Positions 34,044 to 43,359 of a stretch of DNA of 64,000 nt are shown piece after piece. Origin of the DNA: Mesobacillus subterraneus (GTDB lineage: Bacteria; Bacillota; Bacilli; Bacillales; Cytobacillaceae); NCBI RefSeq assembly GCF_000934845.1, contig NZ_JXIQ01000095.1:1-64000 (forward strand), in the 5' to 3' direction. Made by a program: the position numbers and the translations under genes. The number at the start of each line of letters is the position of its first letter. Positions within the stretch are counted from its first letter, which is position 1. The notes under the pieces were generated by a model. That model worked only from the letters and a program-made list of their open reading frames with translations. It was not told where the DNA came from and ran no database searches.

Positions 34044-37000
34044 TTACATGTAAATATCAATTATATTGTCCTCAGCATTAAGCTTTTTAAGTTCAGCAAG
34101 GTTTATGCGGTAGCCGCCGTTTCGATATCGGTTGGATATCTGGTCTGTTGCAACTTTCTGACCGTTGATAAGGACACCTTCATTTTTACCGAAATGGTAG
34201 GCGAATGTAACTGGCTTGCAATCAATGTTAAATGTGAATTCAAGCCCGTCTTTTTCTTTTGGCAGAACAGGATCAATCACGAGATCCTGAGCTTCGCGGC
34301 GGATGCCTAGCGCATTAGAAATCAACTGGTTCATATAGATTCCAGGTCCACTTGAGTAAATTCTCCATCCGCCTTTTACGGGTGCTGAGCCATCGCGAAG
34401 TTGATCGAAATTCTCCGCTGCCTCATAACGGGTTTTGAATTTTCCGTCAGAGCTGCTAAAGTAGGCATTGCTCTGGCGCAGTTCAGCGTTTGGAACAACC
34501 TTCTGTATCCCAATTGGATTAATTTTCTGCAGGCCATTCCATACCTCATCGACCTTGCCTAGTTTCGCCATTGCTTCAACGAAACGAATGTGAGCATGAA
34601 CATATTGAAGACCGATTTCCCGTCCAAAGTTTGCTGCTTGTTCGGCCCGCTTGAAGTTCGTGCTTACTCCACCTTTATAGATTGCAGGGCGATCCATCAA
34701 GCGCACGCCATCCGGATGGTATAGGAATTCTTTGATGATTTGGTAGTGAGATTCCGCCTGTTCGGGTGTCAAAAGCTCCCCGATCATGCTCCGTGTCATT
34801 GGCAGCAGGCGATACTGAATGCCTGTTTTGGTATCTGTAGGATGGACCATCAGTTCAGGCTTATTCGCCTGCTCCATGAACACGAAGCCCGGGATTGTTT
34901 TCGTAGATAGCATATATTTATTGAAATCTTCTTTGATTCCTGCTGCCATGTGTCCAAGTTCTTCTGCGAGATTTGTATCTTCCTTTTGTAAAAGGGATGC
35001 GAGCTGGCTTACTACCTGGTAGGTTAGCGCAACTGTCCAGCTGCTTGCCATATACTGCTTCAGCTGTGCATTCGCTGGCTGAAGTGTGTCATCCCAATCT
35101 CCATCCCCGTAGGAAGACAAATACGTATCATGTAAAAAATGATCCTTAATATACTGAAGCTGCTTTTTCACATGATGTAGCAGGGTTGCTTTTTCCGCTG
35201 TAAATTCAAAGCTGCGTGTTTCCGTATAGGGAAGCATTTCATTTAAAATCGTGTAATCATTTGTTGCACGCAAGTATTCAACGATGACTTTCAAAGGCCA
35301 GACGATGATGTCGCCGTGGCTATCATCCTGCTGAAAGCGGTAGTATTTGTCGAACATGAACCATTGCGGCCAGTTTCCGTCATCACGATACTGATGGGAG
35401 TAGACGGTACGGATGACGGTTTTGAGATTTTCGTATTTTTGCGTTGCAAGGAAGTACTCAGTCGGTCCTTGGCATACATCACGCGTTCCCCAAGCTGCGC
35501 CGCCGTACTGCTCTAGGCCATGCGGCACAGAGTAGTGAACGAGCATATTATGGGTGTACCACCATGCAAGTGCGTTCATTTTCTTGAGCTCTTCCGTTGC
35601 CGCTCCATTTTGTGTCAGTTTGAAGCCATTCATTGTTTCGGCAAAAAATTTGCGGTAATTTTCAATTTCTGTTTGCGCATCTGCATCCGGAAACGGAATT
35701 TCTGTCCCGTCAAGTAAGCCTTGGACAGTGATCTTCCACTCGTTTGTTTGTTCCAGCTCAACGATCGTCAAAGATGCTGCTTCGGCTTCGATCCTTTCGC
35801 CAAATGCGCTTGAATCCTTCACTTCAAATTTGCCATCGATTTTCATACGATAGCTTAGGGAAGGGAACACTTTTGAGCTATCAGACCCTTCAGCCGCGGT
35901 ATAAGTTAACACATTTCCGTCCTGCTTCAGGTGAAAGGGCTGTGCATATTCAATGTTGTTCATTGAAACCTGGTTTGTCACAAGATAGCGGTATCCTTTG
36001 CCATTTGCCGATTGGACATGGAGCTGCAATTGCGGTGAATTCACAGCAGTATACGTCGTAATGATAATCATGTCATCGTGTATCTTGTAGTACCATCGAC
36101 CATAATTAAAACCCATCTCAAACATCGAAGGCATGGTTAGCAGGCGGAATTCGTCTTCGATTTCAATATAAACTCTCTGACCAGAAGTCTTCATGACATT
36201 CAGCGAGTTGCGTGCATTTGTCAGCATCTTGTTGAAAGATGTGTTTCCAACAACGATATGCGAGTTGAAAATCCCGTACATATATAAAGTAGTTGTCAGG
36301 ACATTTTTGATGTTATCAACATTTCCGCCTGTCATCAGGATATGCCCGTGTGGACGCTCAACAAGCAATTCTTTTTCCTTTAAAACGACATGCTCATGCT
36401 TTTCCGTGAAGAAAGAGAGCAATTCTTCGCCGAATGTTTCTTCCTGATGGCGGTTAGGGAACAGCTCATCGATTTCTTCTTTTGTCATGGATAGTGTTGC
36501 TAAAGGCTTTCCGATAGAAGGAGAGAGCTGTACTTCTGCCAATTCAGCAGTCTTATCAGCTTTAAGTGATTTTACACTTTCCCAGGCTACACCCACTTCG
36601 TCGATAAATTCCAACTCGGTTATTGCTCCTGGATGGTCCTCTTTAAAAATTGCATAGAATACGAATTGCGCATTGCCATCAAGCGTTACTTTTTCAGACT
36701 GTAAGGCCGTGTAAGCAAATTCATATTGATAGATTTCATTTGCGAGATTTTCTTTCATTAAAATTTCAGGAATGTCTGTTTCTTTATATGATAATCCGAA
36801 AAACTGGAATCCGTCAGTCGAGAATCCTGTTGCATTCTTCAGCGAACCTTGCTGGAGATACGGAAATCTACCGCCGTTCATCGGCTGGTTCTGGCGGGAG
36901 CAGACGACATAGCCTTTTTCAGAGTCATTGAAAGTATTGTGGTCAATATACTGAGACATATACGCTTCGTTCGAACGAACAGCGCCCTTGTCAGCAAGGC

Positions 37001-37370
37001 CCATGTCCTGAGCGTAGATAATATCGATTACTGCATTGCTTCCCTTCACTTTCACATCCCAGAACCAGACTCCATTATCAGACAGGGTAAAAGTCACCTG
37101 GTATAGAAGATTGCCTGCCTCGCCCTGATAGAAAACTTGATTATCGGAGTGGCTGATTTTACTTTCTGATTTCGAGCCAAGCAGGGGATAGAACTGGATT
37201 ACATTTTCTTCATGAATTCGCAAATATAAGTTGTTCATCGAGCCATCGATCGGGTTCGATAGCCACTGGTTGATCATCGTTGATTTATGTGCGATCTCAT
37301 AGACATCGCCGCTATTCAAAAACGTAAAGCTTAGATCATTTGCCTGTATGGTGAACTTTGACTGTGTCAT
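34044..37370 (-). CDS. GH94 phosphorylase, probable 1,2-beta-oligoglucan phosphorylase
   Basis: An 1108-residue cytoplasmic enzyme. Its length and composition match the sophorooligosaccharide phosphorylases of Listeria and Lachnoclostridium (about 1070-1110 residues), longer than cellobiose phosphorylase (about 820). A long N-terminal beta-sandwich region precedes an (alpha/alpha)6 barrel. GGAAWGTRDVCQGPTEYF opens the barrel, and D758-W759-D760 in YGDGDWDDT corresponds to the GH94 general acid. Phosphate attacks beta-1,2-glucosidic bonds to release glucose 1-phosphate. Start ATG 37370 follows AAGGGA. Its neighbours, a 723-residue GH3 beta-glucosidase and a divergent ABC importer, repeat the Listeria gene order. 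The linkage assignment rests on length and neighbourhood, not on a tested residue. Confidence 0.75.
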   Translation of the reverse strand: MTQSKFTIQANDLSFTFLNSGDVYEIAHKSTMINQWLSNPIDGSMNNLYLRIHEENVIQFYPLLGSKSESKISHSDNQVFYQGEAGNLLYQVTFTLSDNGVWFWDVKVKGSNAVIDIIYAQDMGLADKGAVRSNEAYMSQYIDHNTFNDSEKGYVVCSRQNQPMNGGRFPYLQQGSLKNATGFSTDGFQFFGLSYKETDIPEILMKENLANEIYQYEFAYTALQSEKVTLDGNAQFVFYAIFKEDHPGAITELEFIDEVGVAWESVKSLKADKTAELAEVQLSPSIGKPLATLSMTKEEIDELFPNRHQEETFGEELLSFFTEKHEHVVLKEKELLVERPHGHILMTGGNVDNIKNVLTTTLYMYGIFNSHIVVGNTSFNKMLTNARNSLNVMKTSGQRVYIEIEDEFRLLTMPSMFEMGFNYGRWYYKIHDDMIIITTYTAVNSPQLQLHVQSANGKGYRYLVTNQVSMNNIEYAQPFHLKQDGNVLTYTAAEGSDSSKVFPSLSYRMKIDGKFEVKDSSAFGERIEAEAASLTIVELEQTNEWKITVQGLLDGTEIPFPDADAQTEIENYRKFFAETMNGFKLTQNGAATEELKKMNALAWWYTHNMLVHYSVPHGLEQYGGAAWGTRDVCQGPTEYFLATQKYENLKTVIRTVYSHQYRDDGNWPQWFMFDKYYRFQQDDSHGDIIVWPLKVIVEYLRATNDYTILNEMLPYTETRSFEFTAEKATLLHHVKKQLQYIKDHFLHDTYLSSYGDGDWDDTLQPANAQLKQYMASSWTVALTYQVVSQLASLLQKEDTNLAEELGHMAAGIKEDFNKYMLSTKTIPGFVFMEQANKPELMVHPTDTKTGIQYRLLPMTRSMIGELLTPEQAESHYQIIKEFLYHPDGVRLMDRPAIYKGGVSTNFKRAEQAANFGREIGLQYVHAHIRFVEAMAKLGKVDEVWNGLQKINPIGIQKVVPNAELRQSNAYFSSSDGKFKTRYEAAENFDQLRDGSAPVKGGWRIYSSGPGIYMNQLISNALGIRREAQDLVIDPVLPKEKDGLEFTFNIDCKPVTFAYHFGKNEGVLINGQKVATDQISNRYRNGGYRINLAELKKLNAEDNIIDIYM

Positions 37371-37418
37371 CGGTGTCCCTTCTTTCTTTCTAGGTTTTCA
37401 TTCGTAGTACTTGTTACT

Positions 37419-37502
37419 AACCGTTTATAAAATGGCTCCAACCGTTGATAAATTGTGCTCAACCGTCGATATATTGCCTGCAACCGTCGATAAATTGTCA
37501 TT
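37419..37502. repeat. Four tandem 21-bp repeats
   Basis: Units at 37419, 37440, 37461 and 37482 read AACCGTYGATAAATTG plus five variable bases; the first is more diverged (AACCGTTTATAAAATGG). They lie in the 185-bp gap between the GH3 and GH94 genes. Confidence 0.85.
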
Positions 37503-37555
37503 TATTCTTTTTAGCTGACTTTTTATTGTTAGTAATTGGGCTATTTAAGTTTAAA

Positions 37556-39727
37556 TTACTCTTTTACAAGTTCAAACGCCATTTCCACCGTTTCCCTGCT
37601 GTTCGGTCCTACAAAAGCAATGAATTTTCCTGGGTCGCTCTTGAAAGTGAGATCTGGATGATGGTAGCGCAGTTGTTCTTCGTGAATTTCAAATTCAACT
37701 GTTACTTTTTCACCAGGCTCTAATGCGATTTTCTTGAAGCCTTTTAGTTCCTTCATCGGTCTAACGACTTCACCAGCCACGTCTCGTACATAAAGCTGGA
37801 CAATTTCCTCTCCGGCACATTCACCGGTATTCTCGACCGTCACCGAAACTGTCACAGGTTTGGTAGTTGATAACGTGGTAGCGCTCAACTTTACCTCGCT
37901 ATATTCAAAGCGTGTATAACTTAAGCCATAACCAAAAGGTAGCAATGGCTCGTTCGGAATATCTAAATACTGTGATACATATCGTTCCTGTGCGTCAGGT
38001 GCTCCCTGTGGCCGACCTGTGTTGAAATGGTTGTAGTAAACCGGCACCTGTCCAACGGAGTATGGGAAAGACATGGTCAGTTTCGCGGATGGATTTGCAT
38101 CGCCGAATAGGATGTCAGCGACTGCGTTACCTCCTTCTGTTCCTGGATACCAAGCTTCCAGGATGGCGTCGGCTTCGTCCCATATTCCGTGGAGATCAAG
38201 CGGACGTCCATTGAATAATACGGCAACAATTGGCTTGCCAAGTTTTTTCAGCTTAGCGACAAGTTCGAGCTGCACTTTCGGCAGAAGGATATCCGCACGG
38301 GAACCAGCTTCACCGCTCATTTCTGATGCCTCGCCTAAAGCAAGGACAATCACGTCTGCTTCTTTCGCCACTTTCACTGCTTCAGCGAATTGTTCGTCAG
38401 AACCTGTTTCAATGCTACAGCCTTTTGCAGTTACTAGAAGGGAGGAATCAAGCTTCTCCTGTAAACCATCGTATAGCTGGACGGCTTTTTCTTTTGAACC
38501 AAGGAAGGACCAAGGCCCAAGAATATCGCTGCTTTTTGCAAAAGGACCAATCAAGGCAATCTTCTTGTTTGTTTTAATAGGAAGAACTCCATCATTTTTC
38601 AATAGAACGGAAGACGAAATTGCCAGCTCTTTCGCTGCCTGGCGATGCTCGTTACTCATGACCAATTCCTTCTCTAGTTCTTCGTCCGCCCCGCGGTAAG
38701 GATTTTCAAAAAGTCCTAGTTTCTCTTTCAATGTAAGAATGCGCAAAACAGATTCGTCTATAAGCTTCTCATCCACTTTTCCGCTATCAATCAGTTTTTT
38801 CAAATGGTCGACATAACAGGAAGTCATCATTTCAATATCAACGCCAGCCTGAATAGCTTTGTAGGCGGCTTCTGCTTCATCTTCTGCGACGCCGTGAGGA
38901 ATCATCTCCTTCACTGCGCCCCAGTCAGAAATGAGGACGCCTTCGAAGCCCCATTCTTCGCGAAGAATATTGCGCATCAGTTGTGTATTTCCAGAAGCCG
39001 GGATGCCGTCGACTGTGTTAAAGGCAGTCATCACCATTTCACATCCTTCATCAAGTGCTGCCTTGTAGGCAGGCAGATAGGACTCCCTGAGTTGGCGTTC
39101 TGACATATTGACGGTATTGTAATCACGGCCTCCTTCAGCAGCACCATATGCTGCGAAGTGTTTCACGCATGCAGCAACCGACTTAGGATTGTTTTTCAAG
39201 TCTAAACCTTGGAAGCCACGGACAAACGCCCTAGCAAATTCTCCATTTAAGAACGGGTCCTCCCCAGTGGATTCCATGACGCGTCCCCAGCGAGGGTCAC
39301 GGACCAAATCAACCATTGGCGAAAAGGTAACATGGACACCTGCAACCGCTGCCTCTGTTGCGGCAATTTCCGCACTCTTTTGTGCTTTATCCAAATCCCA
39401 AGAACAGCCGATTGCAAGTGGTATGGGGAAAATCGTCTTATATCCATGAATGACATCCGCCATGAATAAGAGAGGAATGCCGAGTCTGTTTTTTTTCAAA
39501 TGAGCCTTCTGAATCTTAATAGATTCCGCTGCTCCTCCGGAAGCTCCAAGCACGGAGCCAGTGTTGCGCACATCTTCATCAGATATATTCATAGAGGCAA
39601 GCGGACCGGTTATTTGTCCTTCATTCTTAGATCCCTCGAAAAAGGGTGTGGCTAATTGAATTAGTTGTCCAATTTTTTCTTCAAGGGTCATTTTCGTTAA
39701 TAATGATGTAAGTTTTTTGCTAGCCAT
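37556..39727 (-). CDS. GH3 beta-glucosidase, probably for beta-1,2-glucosides
   Basis: A 723-residue enzyme with no signal peptide, so it acts in the cytoplasm. It has the GH3 N-terminal barrel (about 1-340; GKTxxR-type substrate residues, KHFAAYG, nucleophile D268 in GVLISDWG), the alpha/beta sandwich (about 370-570; LALGEASEMSGEAGSR) and a C-terminal fibronectin-III-like domain (from about 620). As I recall, Lin1840 of Listeria innocua, specific for sophorose and short beta-1,2-glucans, has about the same length and the same neighbour. Start ATG 39727 follows CGGAGG. It is transcribed from a consensus promoter at 39799-39827. Confidence 0.85.
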   Translation of the reverse strand: MASKKLTSLLTKMTLEEKIGQLIQLATPFFEGSKNEGQITGPLASMNISDEDVRNTGSVLGASGGAAESIKIQKAHLKKNRLGIPLLFMADVIHGYKTIFPIPLAIGCSWDLDKAQKSAEIAATEAAVAGVHVTFSPMVDLVRDPRWGRVMESTGEDPFLNGEFARAFVRGFQGLDLKNNPKSVAACVKHFAAYGAAEGGRDYNTVNMSERQLRESYLPAYKAALDEGCEMVMTAFNTVDGIPASGNTQLMRNILREEWGFEGVLISDWGAVKEMIPHGVAEDEAEAAYKAIQAGVDIEMMTSCYVDHLKKLIDSGKVDEKLIDESVLRILTLKEKLGLFENPYRGADEELEKELVMSNEHRQAAKELAISSSVLLKNDGVLPIKTNKKIALIGPFAKSSDILGPWSFLGSKEKAVQLYDGLQEKLDSSLLVTAKGCSIETGSDEQFAEAVKVAKEADVIVLALGEASEMSGEAGSRADILLPKVQLELVAKLKKLGKPIVAVLFNGRPLDLHGIWDEADAILEAWYPGTEGGNAVADILFGDANPSAKLTMSFPYSVGQVPVYYNHFNTGRPQGAPDAQERYVSQYLDIPNEPLLPFGYGLSYTRFEYSEVKLSATTLSTTKPVTVSVTVENTGECAGEEIVQLYVRDVAGEVVRPMKELKGFKKIALEPGEKVTVEFEIHEEQLRYHHPDLTFKSDPGKFIAFVGPNSRETVEMAFELVKE

Positions 39728-39770
39728 AGGGGTGAACCTCCGATTATCTATTTAATTATTTCTTTTTATA

Positions 39771-39847
39771 GAAACGTTTCGAATAAAGTTACAACTGCAT
39801 TATAAGCGCTTTCTTTTTTTGAGTCAACGGAAAATCGAAACGTTTCG
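39771..39847 (-). promoter_or_regulatory. GH3 promoter with two operators and a cre-like site
   Basis: On the minus strand TTGACT (39827-39822) and TATAAT (39804-39799) are 17 nt apart. The palindrome GAAACGTTTC lies downstream (39771-39780) and CGAAACGTTTCG upstream (39836-39847). AGAAAGCGCTTATA (39814-39801), in the spacer and -10, fits the CcpA cre pattern with one mismatch. Confidence 0.8.
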
Positions 39848-39919
39848 CAAATTTTATTAGAATGATCTCGAACTTCAAATATTTTTTGAAAAAAAGTAGT
39901 GATTTAATAAAAATTTCTC

Positions 39920-39967
39920 TTGAAAACGATTTCATCATGAAATATAATAGCTCTATCGAAACGTTTC
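39920..39967 (+). promoter_or_regulatory. Importer promoter with operator and cre-like site
   Basis: TTGAAA (39920-39925) and TATAAT (39943-39948) are 17 nt apart. TGAAAACGATTTCA (39921-39934) over the -35 fits the cre pattern with one mismatch. GAAACGTTTC (39958-39967) covers the expected start of transcription. Confidence 0.8.
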
Positions 39968-40056
39968 TACTGTGTTTGACCTTAACTTTCGAATAAAAAG
40001 GTGAAATGCTTGAATCGTTTCGCTAGATTCATCTGTATATTTTTTTGTTTGTTTTC

Positions 40057-40066
40057 GAAACGTTTC
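40057..40066. promoter_or_regulatory. Fourth LacI-type operator
   Basis: GAAACGTTTC lies in the leader of the importer operon, 99 bp from the operator at the promoter; DNA looping between such sites is typical of LacI proteins. Confidence 0.7.
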
Positions 40067-40172
40067 ACTAAGGAGGTTTTCGTAAACGTACGCATAGTTT
40101 TGTAAGTATTATTGGTAGTAGCGGGAAATTTAATTGCAAGAACGTATAAAATATTATTTGGGGGTTTTACGA

Positions 40173-41441
40173 ATGAATAGAAAAATGCTAAATGTATTCA
40201 GCAAGAAATTTGCTGCAGCAGCGATGGTCGGTACATTGGTAGTATCTGGAGCACTAGCAGGATGTTCCTCTTCCGATACAGGTTCTGAAAAAGATGGAAA
40301 AAAAGTAGTCAACGTATGGGGCATGGGGGAAGAAGCTAAGACGCTGCCAAAAATGGCAGAGGAATTCGAAAAAGAGAATCCTGATATCGATGTAAAAGTA
40401 CAGGCAATACCATGGGATCAGGCACATGACAAACTTTTAACAGCAGTTGCATCCAAGCAAGGACCAGATGTTGTTCAAATGGGTACTTCTTGGATTCCTG
40501 AATTTGCATCTGCCAATGCTTTAATGGATTTGACAGAGTATACAAATCAATATCCAGAATTAGCCGCAGATAATTTTTTCGAAGGTTCTGTTGAAACAAC
40601 GAAATATGATGATAAAGTAGTAGGTGTCCCTTGGTATGTGGATACTCGCGTACTATACTACCGTACAGATTTATTGGAGGAAGTTGGTTATAAAGAAGCT
40701 CCAAAGACTTGGGACGAGCTTCGTGACGCAGCCAAAAAGCTAAATGACCGCGGCGATGACAAATATGGCATTAGCATCGATACAAATGAGCAGAGCCTAT
40801 CCTTCATGCTTGCGCGGCAGAATGGATCTAAGCTAATCGAAGGAAATAAGGCTTATTTCAACGAACCAGAATTTGTCGAAGCAGTGGAATACATGAATAG
40901 CTTTTTCAAGGATGGTTCAGCTCCAGTTGACCTCGGACTTGATATTATCCAGGCGTTTAAAGGTGAGGGGATTTTGCCAATGTTCATCTCCGGCCCTTGG
41001 ATGGTGAAGCTGATTAACGACCAGGCACCTGAGATAGAAGGCAAGTGGGCGACTGCGGTCCTTCCAGCTAAGGATACGAACACATCTATTTTAGGCGGAT
41101 CTGACCTTTCTGTATTTCAATACACTAAAAACAAAGAAGAAGCTCTTAAATTCCTTGCTTATATGAGCAAGCCTGAAACTCAGATCAAATGGCTTGAATT
41201 GACTAATACATTGCCAGCTAACAAAGAAGCATGGAATGACAAGCAGCTTCAAGAAAACCAATATTACAAAGTGTTTGGGGATCAATTGGAAAATGCACAG
41301 CCAATGCCTGTAATTAAGCCTTTCGAGAAAATCGCCCAAGATTTCTTGACGAGATTCGAAAAGATCTATCGCGGCGGTGCTGACATTCAGGAAGAAATGG
41401 ATGCATTCGATAAAGAAGCCGAGGAACTCCTCGCCAAATAA
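40173..41441 (+). CDS. Sugar-binding lipoprotein, probable sophorooligosaccharide binder
   Basis: A 422-residue extracellular CUT1-type binding protein. A signal sequence ends in the lipobox LAGC, followed by a Ser-rich linker; the mature domain begins KVVNVWGMGEEAKT. ATG 40173 is chosen because a G-run lies 10 nt before it; the open frame begins earlier at TTG 40134 without a ribosome site. It is the first gene of a three-gene importer (binder, permease, permease) lacking an ATPase. In L. innocua the equivalent gene binds sophorooligosaccharides; here that is inferred from neighbourhood. Confidence 0.8.
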   Translation: MNRKMLNVFSKKFAAAAMVGTLVVSGALAGCSSSDTGSEKDGKKVVNVWGMGEEAKTLPKMAEEFEKENPDIDVKVQAIPWDQAHDKLLTAVASKQGPDVVQMGTSWIPEFASANALMDLTEYTNQYPELAADNFFEGSVETTKYDDKVVGVPWYVDTRVLYYRTDLLEEVGYKEAPKTWDELRDAAKKLNDRGDDKYGISIDTNEQSLSFMLARQNGSKLIEGNKAYFNEPEFVEAVEYMNSFFKDGSAPVDLGLDIIQAFKGEGILPMFISGPWMVKLINDQAPEIEGKWATAVLPAKDTNTSILGGSDLSVFQYTKNKEEALKFLAYMSKPETQIKWLELTNTLPANKEAWNDKQLQENQYYKVFGDQLENAQPMPVIKPFEKIAQDFLTRFEKIYRGGADIQEEMDAFDKEAEELLAK

Positions 41442-41452
41442 TGTTAAGAACA

Positions 41453-41497
41453 AGTGGACTGGCAGGTATTTGCCTGCCGGTTACCTACTTTAGTCCA
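41453..41497 (+). other. Hairpin between binder and permease genes
   Basis: GGCAGG pairs with CCTGCC (41461-41478), with an outer AGTGGACT/AGTCCA pairing. There is no T-run. Such structures often protect the upstream message and raise the binding-protein level relative to the permeases. Confidence 0.5.
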
Positions 41498-41530
41498 GTA
41501 TAATCTGGAATTGGAAAGAAGGGACTAACA

Positions 41531-42418
41531 ATGAAAAGCTTTTTGGCAAACAAGACTCCTTACTTTTTTATAGCTCCTGCCATTATCCTTCTATCATTAT
41601 TTTCGATACTACCTATCTTTGTAGCGCTGTTTATCAGCTTTACGGATCTTGATTTAGTCGGGATTGCCGATTGGTCATTGGTTAGCTTTGTTGGCCTGGA
41701 AAATTATAAAGAAGTGGTAAGTGACCCGATATTCGTCAAATCTATTTTGAATACCTTGTTTTATGTTGTGATTGGTGTACCGCTCGTTATTGTTCTTTCT
41801 CTTGCTATAGCCTTAATGATCAATTTTGGCAAAGCGCGTATTTTCAAGGCCTTCCGGGTTGTCTTCTACATGCCTTCGATTACAAACGTTGTAGCGGTTG
41901 CCGTTGTCTGGAGCTATCTGTACAACCCTCATCTAGGTTTATTCAACTATATATTAAACCTGTTTCACCTGCCGGATGTACCATGGCTTCAGGACCCGAC
42001 CATAGCAAAAATTTCATTGATCTTGCTGGCGCTATGGAGAGCAATCGGTCTTAATATGATCATTTTCCTGGCAGCTTTGCAAGGGATTCCAAAAACTTAT
42101 TATGAAGCTGCGCAGCTTGACGGTGCAAACAATTGGAAACAGCTTACAAAGATCACAATTCCGTTGCTTCGATATGCCATTTTCTTTGTATCGATTACAA
42201 CAATGATAGGCTGGCTGCAGTTCTTCGAAGAACCATTTGTCATGACCAATGGAGGGCCGCTTGATAGTACGACTTCTGTTGCACTGTTCATCTACCGAAA
42301 CGGCTTTCAGTTCTCAAACTTTGGCTATGCAGCAGCAGGATCTTTCCTATTATTCATTGCGATCATTATCATTACGATGATTCAATTCAAGATCCAAAAT
42401 AAACAGCAGGACTATTGA
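41531..42418 (+). CDS. Sugar ABC permease (first subunit, importer 2)
   Basis: A 295-residue CUT1-family permease with six membrane segments and an EAA loop near YEAAQLDGANNWKQLTKITIP. It follows AGAAGGGAC. It forms the transmembrane pore with the next gene product for the sugar bound by the upstream lipoprotein. Confidence 0.85.
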   Translation: MKSFLANKTPYFFIAPAIILLSLFSILPIFVALFISFTDLDLVGIADWSLVSFVGLENYKEVVSDPIFVKSILNTLFYVVIGVPLVIVLSLAIALMINFGKARIFKAFRVVFYMPSITNVVAVAVVWSYLYNPHLGLFNYILNLFHLPDVPWLQDPTIAKISLILLALWRAIGLNMIIFLAALQGIPKTYYEAAQLDGANNWKQLTKITIPLLRYAIFFVSITTMIGWLQFFEEPFVMTNGGPLDSTTSVALFIYRNGFQFSNFGYAAAGSFLLFIAIIIITMIQFKIQNKQQDY

Positions 42419-42440
42419 GGAAAGCAGAGGTGGGAGACAA

Positions 42441-43301
42441 ATGAAATTCAGTGCAGTTTCCAATCAGTCATTAAGCAAGAGTATAAAGCAGGAAAGAAGA
42501 CAGCAATGGGTTGTGGGTATCATCCTGGCGCTTGGCGGTATTTTGGTGTCCCTTCCATTTGTGTGGATGATCCTTTCTGCCTTCAAGCCAGAAAGTGAAG
42601 TTATGGCATTAACACCGACGCTGTTCCCTGAAAAATGGACAATCGAGAATTTTAAAAACCTTTTTGTGAATATGAATTTCGGCCTCTATTTGAAAAATAC
42701 AGTCGTCGTGGTTCTTTGGTCTTTTGTTGGCTTGTTCTTAAATGCGATGGCCGGTTATGCTTTTGCTAAATTTGAATTTAAAGGCAGTAAACAATTGTTT
42801 TTCATGGTTCTGGCGACAATGATGATTCCAGGACAGGTAACGATGATTCCCGTATATTTGATTTTGAACCAAATGCACTTAATAAATACAATGGCAGGGA
42901 TTGTGCTTCCGGGTTTAGTGGGGGCATTCGGTATCTTCCTGTTCCGCCAGTTCATGACCACCATCCCAGACGAACTGCTCGAAGCAGCAAGACTCGATGG
43001 CGCCGGCGAATTACGAGTTTTCTGGCAGATTGTCCTGCCGATGACAAAGCCAATTCTTGCAGTACAAGGAATTTTCACGTTCATTGCAGGTTGGAACAGC
43101 TTCTTGTGGCCGCTGATCATTGCCAACGATGAAAGTCTTTACACATTATCAGTAGGGCTGCAGCTGCTAAAAGGTCAATATGGAGGGAACTTCGCTTTGC
43201 AAATGGCCGGGTCAACCTTCATGGTCGTTCCAATCGTCATCATCTTCATCCTCTTCCAGAAATATATAATAGATGGATATACCATTTCAGGAATGAAGTA
43301 A
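42441..43301 (+). CDS. Sugar ABC permease (second subunit, importer 2)
   Basis: A 286-residue CUT1-family permease with an N-terminal cytoplasmic arm (about 1-25), six membrane segments and the EAA loop LLEAARLDGAGELRVFWQIVLP. Start ATG 42441 follows AGAGGTGGGAG. It is the last gene of the importer operon; a palindrome-terminator module follows at once. Confidence 0.85.
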   Translation: MKFSAVSNQSLSKSIKQERRQQWVVGIILALGGILVSLPFVWMILSAFKPESEVMALTPTLFPEKWTIENFKNLFVNMNFGLYLKNTVVVVLWSFVGLFLNAMAGYAFAKFEFKGSKQLFFMVLATMMIPGQVTMIPVYLILNQMHLINTMAGIVLPGLVGAFGIFLFRQFMTTIPDELLEAARLDGAGELRVFWQIVLPMTKPILAVQGIFTFIAGWNSFLWPLIIANDESLYTLSVGLQLLKGQYGGNFALQMAGSTFMVVPIVIIFILFQKYIIDGYTISGMK

Positions 43302-43312
43302 AGTGATTTTTA

Positions 43313-43359
43313 ATCAAACGTTTGATCAAGGAAAGAACCTCAGGTGACTGGGGTTTTTT
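43313..43359 (+). terminator. Palindrome plus terminator module, copy 2
   Basis: ATCAAACGTTTGAT (43313-43326) is followed by AACCTCAG-GTGA-CTGGGGTT and TTTTTT (43336-43359). The same combination ends the tcyP transcript at 27905-27952. Confidence 0.85.

Noticed and set aside
37419-37502. Possible CRISPR array
   Set aside because: The 21-bp units abut with no spacers, so it is a plain tandem repeat.
40134-40172. Start of the binding lipoprotein at TTG 40134
   Set aside because: It would add charged residues before the signal peptide; ATG 40173 gives a normal lipoprotein signal.
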